Positions 15,759 to 24,153 of a stretch of 64,000 bases of DNA are shown piece after piece. The stretch comes from Bacteroidales bacterium (lineage in GTDB: Bacteria > Bacteroidota > Bacteroidia > Bacteroidales > UBA932). Where the stretch lies: the NCBI GenBank assembly GCA_020026275.1, contig JAHHQQ010000003.1, positions 67,387 through 131,386 of the forward strand, given 5' to 3'. Numbering within the stretch: position 1 is the stretch's first letter; each line of letters begins with the position of its first letter. A model generated the notes under the pieces. That model searched no databases. It was not told where the DNA came from and worked only from the letters and a program-made list of their open reading frames with translations. The position numbers were made by a program, and so were the translations under genes.

Positions 15759-18700
15759 TCAATTATTGTCAGAAGGGTCCTGACTGAATTTTCTCAATTG
15801 GATATCCGGCAGCAGCACAGCCGTCTCCTGCACATCCCCTTCCCCTTTCCAGGCCAGGATGAAACGCACCCGGGCACCGGTAATCCGGAAGCCCTGCTCC
15901 CGCAAATGCTCCAACTTGGCGGCACAAGACTTGGAATAGCGCAGAACCGGCCATCTCCTGCCCTCTTTTTCTATGAACAGACCGCCTTCCTCCACGCCCA
16001 GTGGCATACCGCTCTGCAAATGCAGTATTTCCTTCTTCTTGTTCTTGAAGAAATCCAGAAAAACATCCCGGTGGGTCAGCTGCATGCAAATTTCATCCGG
16101 AGCCGGATAGATGCGACGGACAAGATATTTCTGGATGCCCGGTTCCTTCACCCAGTCAAACAGCCCATTGTCGTAATGGACGAACAAGGCTTCCTTGGCA
16201 CGAGTGATGCCGACATAAAGCGTCCTCTTCTCTTCATCACGGATTGGATTGAAATTCTTCAGCAGCATGAAGACCTGGTTGAACTCCCTTCCTTTCGTCT
16301 TGTGGATGGTGGACACGAAGACCGTACCGGCCTCCTCCGACACGAAATCCTCGTAATGGGATTCCCGTACGAATTCCTCAAAATCACTCCGATACAGCCG
16401 CTCATTGACCTTTTCAAACTGGGAAAGCAGGGTCAGGCAGTTCTCCAGACAGGCGCTGTGGGCATAAACGGCAGACAAAGCCTCCTTGGCCGTCTTCCAT
16501 TCTTCCTCGGTATAGAGATTCTTGTCCGGCAGCTTCTTGATGAAGAAACGGATTTCCGCCAGATCATACAGAGAGAAACCGTCATTGGACTGAATGAGCC
16601 GAGCTTGGATTCCTTTTTTCAGAAGCAGCCCCAGCATATAGAAGGCCTGGTCATTGGTAGTGGTCATGATACAGGAAGTCCCGTCCGTCGGATGCAGGGT
16701 CAAGTTCTCGACCACCGCCTCTTCCATATTGGAAGACCGATGACTGTAAAGGGTGACACTGCCCTCCTCCTTGGAGACCGCCACAATTTCCCTGTTCTTC
16801 AACCGGTTGGAAATCTGACGGGCGAACAGATTGGAGAAGCGCACGATCTTCTGACAGCTCCGGTAATTCTCGACCAGTTCATAGAGCCGCGCATCGTATT
16901 CATTGACCAGCGCACGGAGATACTTGGAATCAGAACCCCGGAACTCATAGATGTTCTGGTCATCATCGCCCACCGCAATCACCTTCATGTCCTCGTTCAC
17001 GTTCATCAGAGCCTGCACCAGATGATATTCGTCTTCATCCATATCCTGCGCCTCATCAATCACCAGAACCCGTTTGGCAATCCGGTCCGGCTCCACTTCC
17101 CCAGCCAGAATCATCTGAGCCGCATTGCGGACCACATTGTCCACCTCTTCCAGGTTGCCGATCTTGCCCAGCAAGTCGAAGCAATAAGAATGGAAAGTCT
17201 TGATTTCCACAAAATTGGCAGTTTCTTTAATCAAATCGATCAAACGTGACTTGAACTCCGTCGCCGCCGCCCGGGAGAAAGTCAGCATGAGCAGCTGCTC
17301 GTGCTTCACATCCTCCAGGGTCAGGATTGCCGCCAATTTGTGCACCAGCACACGGGTCTTTCCGCTGCCCGGACCGGCAACGACCACAATGTTCTTCGAC
17401 TCGTCGTCCTGAATGATCCGGAGCTGGTTCTCGGACAGGACACCAAAGAGTTTCCTGTACCGCTCGGACGTCATGTTCCGATTGAGATTGGCAGCCGCCT
17501 CTCCCTTGAAATACCGGTTGATGAATTTCCGGCAATCCATCTGGAAATAGTCATTGACAAAACCCAAGGCGGCATTGTAGTCCTTCACCATCATGTTGGC
17601 GAAAGTGCCGACAATGTGCACCTGCTGGATTTTCTGACGATAGAAGTCGTTCAAGGCCGCATAGTCTTCCAGTTTGTAGCGGATACGATTGTCCATCTCC
17701 ACCCTCTTGATCTGGAGCGCACTGTAGAACACCAGAAAGCCTCCTTCCAGCCTCAGAGCACCGATCTTGGAAAGATAGAGCAGCGCATCCTCCACGTCCT
17801 GCTGGGTCACCTGGAACAAGGACTGCCCGGCATAAGACTGGAAAAGCGAAAGCAGCGAGAATTCCACCAGCTGTTCCTCCCCCGGGCCACTCCTTCTGCC
17901 AGCCGCCTTTTCATAGAAATCCTTGACAATGAAACGGCAGATGTCCAGTCTCAGCTCGTATTTCTCGAGCAGGAGCGACTTCTTCATCTTCGGTACAATC
18001 CGTACACAGAAACTGCCCACGGACTCGGCTTTATCGATATAGGACTTGATGGTATGATAATACAGGACCGTATGGATGTTCTTGATATTGACCTGAGGAA
18101 TTTCCAGACGCTCGGCCTCCTGGTTCAGTTCTTTCAGATTGAACGTCGCCCCGGCCTCATCGTACCGGTCGATCAGGAATTTTTCCAGCTGCGCGAAATG
18201 TTCAAGCAGCAGAGAAGAACGCCGCTGGGTATCCTCCTTGAGGATATAGGCCGCCATGTCCATGGAATCGGCCAACAGCCCTTCCTGCCGCATGAGCCCG
18301 ATCAGCTCCACCACTTCCGATTTCGGAATGCCCAGAATGTCCGCAAGATAATCCACACGGGATTCGGCATCCTCGACCCCGGCCTGGGCGATACTGCGCT
18401 TGGAAATGAGCGACTTGATAATCCGCTTGGCCTTCATCCGCTGGTCATCATTGAACAAAGGAGACTGATCCAGCCGTTCCACCGCCTCGTCCATGTTCCG
18501 CACCATGATGCCCGTAGCATAGACACGTGGCATGTTGTTGCCCCTTTCGATATAACCGGCATTCTCCAGCGCGGCGACCGCCGTCTTGACCCGTGTCTCC
18601 AGATCGGGCACACTCTGGTCCCAACCGGCACGACGGGCAATCTCCAAAGGAGAAGAACACAGACCCCGGCGTGTACCGGTCATCTGCTTGATTGCCGTCC

Positions 18701-20606
18701 AGATCTGCTGGATTTCGCTGATACTCAGTTTGGTCTGGTTGAGCAGGATGAAATGCTGGTCCAGATCCGTATCGTTGTAGAGGACGAAACATTCCGCCTG
18801 CAGATGGACATCCCTGCCGGCACGACCGGACTCCTGCATATAATTCTCCAGCGAATCCGAAATGTCGTAATGGATGACCAGACCGATGTCCTTCTTGTCC
18901 ACACCCATTCCGAAAGCGGAAGTTGCGACAATGATCTGCACCTCGTTCCGGATAAAGGCCTCCTGGTTCTCGATCTTCTCTTTCGCCGGCATCTTGCCAT
19001 GGAAAGGCCGGGCTTCAAATCCGTCCGAAGACAATTTCCGAGCCAGTTCCTCCGCCCTTCTGGTACGGGAGACATAGACGATGGTCGGACAGTCCTTCGC
19101 CTCAATCAGTTCGCGCAGGGCGACATATTTCTCGTCTTCCGTCTCCTTGTAGAGAACGGTATAATGCAGATTTTCCCGGACCGAATCGGTTGCGAACACC
19201 TCCAGGTCCAGATTCAGTTTCTTCTTGAAATAGTCCCGGATATCGGAAATGACTTTCTGCTTTGCCGTCGCCGTGAAGCAGGACACCGCAATGGGTTCCC
19301 CGGACTTCTTGTTCTTCTGCAATTTGGTGATGAAATCGCCGATATATTGATAGTCAATCCTGAAATCCTGCCCCCAGGCAGAGAAGCAATGGGCCTCATC
19401 AACAACAAAACGGACCACATTCCGGGACAGGAGCATGTTCTCGACCGTCTTGGAACGCAGCATCTCTGGAGCGATGTAGAGCAGCGTGGCCGTACCGTCC
19501 TCAATCCGACGGAACGCATCCTGGCGCTCGACCGGGTCCAGCAGACCGTTGATGGTCACGGCAGACGTGATTCCCCTCTCGCTCAGATTGTCCACCTGGT
19601 CCTTCATCAGGGACTGGAGCGGAGAAATGACGACTGTCAGACCGTGCGAATTGTCTCCAGCCATGAGAGCAGGCAGCTGGAAGGTGATGGACTTGCCACC
19701 TCCCGTCGGGAACACGACCAGAATGGATTTGCCGTCCACCGCCGCCTGAGCGGCTTTCTCCTGCAAGGCCTCGCCCTTGAAAGTTCGGAACTGGTTGTAA
19801 CCGAAATGACGGTAGAGCGCCTTGTGGACATCCAGTTTCTCCCGGCAATAGTCACACCCCTCCTGACAGGAAACTCCGCAGAGAAGATTGATGAGATTGT
19901 ACACTTTCGGGAACTGATGCACGACCCAAGGAGGAACGATGGACAGCAGGTCACCCGTATGGATCAGAGAGAGCGCATAGGCCAGCTCCACCGGAAGGTT
20001 CCGGATCATCTGTTCGATTTCCGCATGCTCACAGAGCCGGCCGTGGAAGAAAGACCGGATCAGTACGGACAATTCATTGCCTGAGAGCACAGTACCTCGG
20101 ATAAACCCCATCAGCCCTTTTGGAGAAGGGTCATAGTCCATATACCGGAACAGGCCCAGGAACTCTTCCTGCTGGTGCAGCAGACCGAAATAGATTCTCT
20201 TCAACTCATCCGGCAAGGCTTCAAAGGCATTGACCTCGTCCTCAAAAAGCAGCGCCGCCTTCTGGCAGTCATTGACCGGATTGTTCAATTCGTCCACCTG
20301 AATCTTGTCGTCCTTCAGCAAGGCATGGTAGGGCTTCTTCGGGAAAAGCAAAGGAGACCAGTAGAGAGTGTCCACCGGCAAGGCACGCACCCTCCCGTAC
20401 AAGGAAGGGCGCAGATATTTCAAATCGTGATGGATCAGGTTGTGGCCGCAGACATATTCGGCATTTGCCAGAAAACCGACCAGTTCCTGTACATCCTGAG
20501 TGTGCAGGACCCGTCCATCGTGGCTCACAGCTCCTATATCATGAACCTTTTTGTCGGAGACACCCACTTCTGTATCCAGGAAAAAGATTCTTTTTGTCAT
20601 TTTCAT
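15759..20606 (-). CDS. Giant fused helicase: DEDD exonuclease-like + RecQ + UvrD-like SF1
   Basis: 1615 residues, about 2.5 times a normal RecQ. Region 1 (about 5-160) looks like a DEDD exonuclease: Asp11/Glu13 in FLDTE, GHNLIHHDLKYL with Asp61, and NNPVNDC with Asp113; the DEDDh His position is Asn108. Four cysteines at 243, 247, 251 and 254 form a possible metal site. Region 2 (about 265-610) is RecQ: Walker A FPTGGGKS (299-306), DEAH at 403-406 with the aromatic loop, SCFTATAK (442-449), ATSAFGMGVD (561-570), QESGRAGRD (591-599). Winged-helix-like material follows (640-1040), but no RecQ zinc motif. Region 3 (about 1055-1480) is SF1: Walker A AGPGSGKT (1077-1084), VIDEAQD (1182-1188), GDDDQNIYEFRG, VENYRS, HKTKGREF, YVGITRAKE. 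All helicase motifs look intact. Probably acts in recombination or repair; alternative start at 20600. Confidence 0.93.
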   Translation of the reverse strand: MKMTKRIFFLDTEVGVSDKKVHDIGAVSHDGRVLHTQDVQELVGFLANAEYVCGHNLIHHDLKYLRPSLYGRVRALPVDTLYWSPLLFPKKPYHALLKDDKIQVDELNNPVNDCQKAALLFEDEVNAFEALPDELKRIYFGLLHQQEEFLGLFRYMDYDPSPKGLMGFIRGTVLSGNELSVLIRSFFHGRLCEHAEIEQMIRNLPVELAYALSLIHTGDLLSIVPPWVVHQFPKVYNLINLLCGVSCQEGCDYCREKLDVHKALYRHFGYNQFRTFKGEALQEKAAQAAVDGKSILVVFPTGGGKSITFQLPALMAGDNSHGLTVVISPLQSLMKDQVDNLSERGITSAVTINGLLDPVERQDAFRRIEDGTATLLYIAPEMLRSKTVENMLLSRNVVRFVVDEAHCFSAWGQDFRIDYQYIGDFITKLQKNKKSGEPIAVSCFTATAKQKVISDIRDYFKKKLNLDLEVFATDSVRENLHYTVLYKETEDEKYVALRELIEAKDCPTIVYVSRTRRAEELARKLSSDGFEARPFHGKMPAKEKIENQEAFIRNEVQIIVATSAFGMGVDKKDIGLVIHYDISDSLENYMQESGRAGRDVHLQAECFVLYNDTDLDQHFILLNQTKLSISEIQQIWTAIKQMTGTRRGLCSSPLEIARRAGWDQSVPDLETRVKTAVAALENAGYIERGNNMPRVYATGIMVRNMDEAVERLDQSPLFNDDQRMKAKRIIKSLISKRSIAQAGVEDAESRVDYLADILGIPKSEVVELIGLMRQEGLLADSMDMAAYILKEDTQRRSSLLLEHFAQLEKFLIDRYDEAGATFNLKELNQEAERLEIPQVNIKNIHTVLYYHTIKSYIDKAESVGSFCVRIVPKMKKSLLLEKYELRLDICRFIVKDFYEKAAGRRSGPGEEQLVEFSLLSLFQSYAGQSLFQVTQQDVEDALLYLSKIGALRLEGGFLVFYSALQIKRVEMDNRIRYKLEDYAALNDFYRQKIQQVHIVGTFANMMVKDYNAALGFVNDYFQMDCRKFINRYFKGEAAANLNRNMTSERYRKLFGVLSENQLRIIQDDESKNIVVVAGPGSGKTRVLVHKLAAILTLEDVKHEQLLMLTFSRAAATEFKSRLIDLIKETANFVEIKTFHSYCFDLLGKIGNLEEVDNVVRNAAQMILAGEVEPDRIAKRVLVIDEAQDMDEDEYHLVQALMNVNEDMKVIAVGDDDQNIYEFRGSDSKYLRALVNEYDARLYELVENYRSCQKIVRFSNLFARQISNRLKNREIVAVSKEEGSVTLYSHRSSNMEEAVVENLTLHPTDGTSCIMTTTNDQAFYMLGLLLKKGIQARLIQSNDGFSLYDLAEIRFFIKKLPDKNLYTEEEWKTAKEALSAVYAHSACLENCLTLLSQFEKVNERLYRSDFEEFVRESHYEDFVSEEAGTVFVSTIHKTKGREFNQVFMLLKNFNPIRDEEKRTLYVGITRAKEALFVHYDNGLFDWVKEPGIQKYLVRRIYPAPDEICMQLTHRDVFLDFFKNKKKEILHLQSGMPLGVEEGGLFIEKEGRRWPVLRYSKSCAAKLEHLREQGFRITGARVRFILAWKGEGDVQETAVLLPDIQLRKFSQDPSDNN

Positions 20607-20924
20607 AAAGACTCAGTATCAGGTTCCAAACCAGTACAATCGGATATTCCTCAAAACTTTCTGCCAGAATGCTCATCCTCCAATGTCGGCTTGGAGACAA
20701 TATCTTTCTATTGCGATATCGCCTTTACAAATATGCAAAATAATCCGCAATCTTGCGGAAAAAACAGCTGAAAACAGCTTCACAAATGTCATCAATCAAT
20801 GAAAAAACGTTTTAAATCCAACTTCTAAATTAAGCTTTGACCTCTCAAAAATATACCATTTTGAGCAAATCCTGAAGAAAGCATGATTTTTGCAGTATTC
20901 TCTTCCTTTTACAAATTTTTTAAA
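20607..20924. other. Intergenic region between helicase and TonB receptor
   Basis: 318 bases shared by divergent promoters. Visible elements: the palindrome GCGATATCGC (20713-20722); a 6-bp hairpin CCGCAAtcTTGCGG (20745-20758) followed by six A; AACAGCT repeated at about 10-base spacing just after it; and on the plus strand TTTG at 20836-20839 with a loose -7-like TACCATTTTG at 20854-20863. An ATG at 20883 opens in frame with the receptor but adds 14 residues before the signal peptide. No RNA gene is recognised. Confidence 0.45.
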
Positions 20925-23756
20925 ATGAAATCGTTTAAAACAATCATCACAAAAAAATGGACATGGCTCCTGATTCTTCAGACCATCCCCTTATTGACCT
21001 CTGCCCAAAGTTTGCTTGGAAGAGTTTACGATTCAGACACTCAAGAACCATTACCTGGAGTAAGTATTCTCTATAAAGATGCACAAGGAAAACCGACCGG
21101 GACCGTCTCCGCTTCAGATGGAGGATATAACATCAAACTGCCAGCCAAAAGCGTGGACGTCACCTTCAGTTGTCTGGGCTACGAAGACCAGACCGTGCGG
21201 ATGATCCTGGCGGACCAGCAGGAAAAGAAACTGAACATCTTCATGAAACTGCGGGAAGAACTTCTCAGCGAAGTGGTGGTAAGTGCCGGACGTTTTGAAC
21301 AGAAACTATCCGATATCACCGTCTCCATGGACCTGATCAAAGGAGAGGCCATCAGCCGACAGGCTCCGACAGACATCACCTCGACCCTGAACATGCTGCC
21401 AGGTGTGGACATCAATGACCGGCAACCTTCCATCCGTGGAGGAAATGGATGGACATATGGAGTCGGATCCAGAAGCCAGGTCCTGATAGACGGCATGAAC
21501 GCCCTTGATCCCTCCAATGGAACTGTCAACTGGAATTTCCTTCCTATGGAGAACATCGACCAGGTTGAAGTCATGAAAGGAGCCTCCTCCGTCCTGTACG
21601 GTTCTTCTGCATTGAACGGAATCATCAATATTCGGAGCAAGAGACCCAGTCTGACTCCAGTCACCAGTATCAAGACCTATATCGGAATTTATGGCAATCC
21701 GGCTCAAGACAGTTACCGCTGGTATGACAAATCATTCTGGAAAGAAGGCAAATTCAGTGTCAAACCATTCTTAAGAAACATTCTTCCAGGAATCCGCAAC
21801 CCCTTCTATGAAGGCATCGACTTCTCCCACACAAGAAGAATCGGTGACTTTGACATTTCAGCCTCCATCAACCTCTTTACTGATGAGGGTTACAGACAAC
21901 AAGGCTACAACAAACGACTTAGGGCAGGGGGCAACTTGACCTATCATCAGCCCCTTCAGTCCGAACTTAAACTCAACTATGGATTCAACCTCAGTTTCTT
22001 GAGCGACCAAAGCGCAGACTTCTTCATCTGGCGCTCTCCTTCACAAGTTTACCAGCCTTCTGCTTTCGCCAACATGGGTAGAGAAGGAAATACACTGGAC
22101 ATCAATCCATTCCTGAATCTGACCGATCCCAACAACAATACCATTCACAGAATCAAAGCCCGTTTCCATTACAGAGACAACAACATCGTCCAAGGCTCCG
22201 AACCGAAGTCAATTGCCAATATATTGGGAGACATGGGCACAGACATTGAAGCTCTCGGAGGGCTGGTCAAAGATATCCAGAACAAAGATTTCTCTGTGCT
22301 CAAGCCCATCATAGGACCGCTCCTTGGCGGGAATATGGAAGAAGCCGTCAATCAAGCAACCGGTATTCTTGGAAACTACTTCCCAACCGCCACCACTGCA
22401 GATTACTGTGATCTGCTCTCATGGATAATGAAACACGGACTTCCAGAAGGAAAACAAGACCTGGTCCAGTGGCTTTCTCAAGTCGTTTCTCCAACACCTG
22501 CCCCTACACATGTAGATCGTGACTATACTTATTATCTGGACTACCAGTTCAACAAGAAATGGGACAGAGGTCCGCAGCTGACTGCCGGCATGACCTACGA
22601 GCACACTCGAATCACTTCTCAGAAGACGGGAATCCACAATAGCGACAATGTCGCCGTCTTCGCCCAGTACGACCAGCGTTTCTGGGACCGTCTGAGCGTC
22701 TCAGCCGGCATGAGAGTGGAATACTACCGTGTGGATGACTTCAAGCGTGAGGCCGAATCCAAGTTCTTCGGAACCACAATTCCAGTCCATCCAATCTTCA
22801 GAGCTGGACTTAACTGGCAAATGGCAGAATACACCTTCTTGCGCGCCAGCTTCGGACAAGGCTACCGCTATCCTTCTCTGACCGAGAAATATGCCCGGAA
22901 AGATATCGGCGGTGTCGGCGTCTATCCCAACAAGGACCTGAAAGCTGAAAAAGGCTACAATGCAGAAATCGGCTTCAAACAGGGCTACAAGTTCGGCAAT
23001 GTCAAAGGGCAGATTGATTTGGCCGGATTCTATACCCAATATTCCGACATGATCGAATTCCGTTTCGGGTTCTTCAACAACAACACTTACGAATACATTA
23101 CCAGCCTCAAAGATGTGATGAACATGGTTGGCAACAAGGAGATGCCAGGACTGGGCGCCCAGTTCTACAATGTTTCCAAAGCCCGCATCTACGGTGCAGA
23201 AGTAAGCACACAAGGTATTTGGGAAATCAACCCGGACGCATCCCTCACCTATAACCTCGGCTATGTATTCCTGGAGCCGGAAGATATCGACTACAAGAAC
23301 AAAAACCTCGTAGAGGATGGTTACACTGACCCACTTCAGATGAAAGAGAAATCAAATACTTCCAAGTACCTCAAATACAGACAACAGCACACTGCAAAAG
23401 CAGTCGTTGACTTCAACTGGAAGAGACTGAATCTGGGCTTCAACCTCGTCTACAAGAGCAAGACACCTGTCGTGGATTACATTATGATTGACGAGCGAAA
23501 GAAAGAAGCGCCGGAGGCAATGGACTATGTCAGAGATCTCCTTTTCGGTGTTTCTGACGGACAGAATCTGGCCTCCTATTGGGAACAGCACAACAAACCT
23601 TATTGTGTCGGTGACTTGAGACTGGGTCTGCAGCTGACTGAAAAGGTTTCCACCCAGATTTCTGTCAACAATCTCTGGAACCAGGAATACAGCACCCGTC
23701 CAATGGCAGTAGCCGCTCCAAGGAGCTACATTCTGCAGCTGAGCTGCAAATTCTAA
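20925..23756 (+). CDS. TonB-dependent receptor (no SusD partner)
   Basis: 943 residues from the ATG at 20925, chosen because MKSFKTIITKKWTWLLILQ begins a clear signal peptide ending near LTSAQS; an in-frame ATG at 20883 is possible. Carboxypeptidase-regulatory-like domain follows (GRVYDSDTQEPLPGVSILY), then a plug domain with the TonB-receptor signatures VVVSAGRFEQKLSDITVSM, PGVDINDRQPSIRGG and VEVMKGASSVLYGSSALNG, and a 22-strand-type barrel ending in LQLSCKF. It lacks the SusC GYGT signature and no SusD gene is next to it, so it resembles receptors for metal complexes, vitamins or peptides more than glycan porins. The ligand cannot be read from the sequence. A hairpin terminator follows within 40 bases. 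Confidence 0.9.
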   Translation: MKSFKTIITKKWTWLLILQTIPLLTSAQSLLGRVYDSDTQEPLPGVSILYKDAQGKPTGTVSASDGGYNIKLPAKSVDVTFSCLGYEDQTVRMILADQQEKKLNIFMKLREELLSEVVVSAGRFEQKLSDITVSMDLIKGEAISRQAPTDITSTLNMLPGVDINDRQPSIRGGNGWTYGVGSRSQVLIDGMNALDPSNGTVNWNFLPMENIDQVEVMKGASSVLYGSSALNGIINIRSKRPSLTPVTSIKTYIGIYGNPAQDSYRWYDKSFWKEGKFSVKPFLRNILPGIRNPFYEGIDFSHTRRIGDFDISASINLFTDEGYRQQGYNKRLRAGGNLTYHQPLQSELKLNYGFNLSFLSDQSADFFIWRSPSQVYQPSAFANMGREGNTLDINPFLNLTDPNNNTIHRIKARFHYRDNNIVQGSEPKSIANILGDMGTDIEALGGLVKDIQNKDFSVLKPIIGPLLGGNMEEAVNQATGILGNYFPTATTADYCDLLSWIMKHGLPEGKQDLVQWLSQVVSPTPAPTHVDRDYTYYLDYQFNKKWDRGPQLTAGMTYEHTRITSQKTGIHNSDNVAVFAQYDQRFWDRLSVSAGMRVEYYRVDDFKREAESKFFGTTIPVHPIFRAGLNWQMAEYTFLRASFGQGYRYPSLTEKYARKDIGGVGVYPNKDLKAEKGYNAEIGFKQGYKFGNVKGQIDLAGFYTQYSDMIEFRFGFFNNNTYEYITSLKDVMNMVGNKEMPGLGAQFYNVSKARIYGAEVSTQGIWEINPDASLTYNLGYVFLEPEDIDYKNKNLVEDGYTDPLQMKEKSNTSKYLKYRQQHTAKAVVDFNWKRLNLGFNLVYKSKTPVVDYIMIDERKKEAPEAMDYVRDLLFGVSDGQNLASYWEQHNKPYCVGDLRLGLQLTEKVSTQISVNNLWNQEYSTRPMAVAAPRSYILQLSCKF

Positions 23757-23794
23757 TATGGCCTCCTTGAGGCCGCCCTCAAAAATGAACATTT

Positions 23795-23830
23795 CCCCGG
23801 GAGTTGGAATCCAGCTTCCGGGGCTTGTTG
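23795..23830 (+). terminator. Hairpin terminator after TonB receptor
   Basis: CCCCGGGAG (23795-23803) pairs with CTTCCGGGG (23815-23823) with one G-T wobble, followed by CTTGTTGT. A smaller 6-bp hairpin GGCCTCcttGAGGCC (23760-23774) lies just before it, right after the stop codon. Confidence 0.7.
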
Positions 23831-23852
23831 TAGATAACAGAGCCCACCCCTG

Positions 23853-24098
23853 CCCGACGAACACCGCCCAGAACTGATGGAAATCAAGCACCGGGCGCAC
23901 GAACTGTGCAGACGCTACAACCTGCTGGATGAAAGGAATCCGGATCGGCAACAACATCTGGATTGCCGCCAACGTTTCGGTACTCGACGGCGTGAGCATC
24001 GGGGATGGGGCGGTCATCGGAGCCGGCAACGTAGTCACCAAAGACATCCCGGAAGGCTGGCTGGCTTTCGGCAATCCGGCCGGACCCGCCCGGAAAAC
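23853..24098 (+). pseudogene. Decayed maltose/galactoside O-acetyltransferase
   Basis: The plus strand carries two separated pieces of a sugar O-acetyltransferase of the left-handed beta-helix type. The first, in the frame of 23877, reads [20 protein letters not shown] then RYNLLDE and matches the family's N-terminal helices. The second, in another frame from 23929, reads [40 protein letters not shown] and [13 protein letters not shown], matching the hexapeptide-repeat C-terminus. The middle, about 100 residues including the usual catalytic His region, is missing, and the pieces join out of frame near 23929-23935. No start or promoter survives. This is a gene lost by internal deletion. The tail overlaps nothing coding until the DUF6850-like stop at 24154. 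Confidence 0.82.
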
Positions 24099-24153
24099 AA
24101 GTCCGGAAGACTCCAGAGCCGATCTGCTCCAAGGTCTTCCGGAATCCGAAGAA

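Noticed and set aside
15798..17249. 483-codon plus-strand open frame opposite the helicase SF1 part
   Set aside because: Antisense shadow of the helicase motifs; no start context or recognisable protein features.
17301..20084. 927-codon open frame on the plus strand opposite the helicase
   Set aside because: It lies fully antisense to the intact RecQ-UvrD gene, is His/Arg/Leu-rich as expected of a mirrored frame, and shows no domain motif.
20745..20764. Small hairpin followed by six A, considered as a terminator
   Set aside because: Only 6 bp with a 2-base loop, between divergent genes where no terminator is expected; recorded only as part of the intergenic region.
20883..20924. Upstream ATG for the stand-alone TonB receptor
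   Set aside because: Adds 14 residues before a complete signal peptide; the ATG at 20925 fits better, though the first cannot be excluded.
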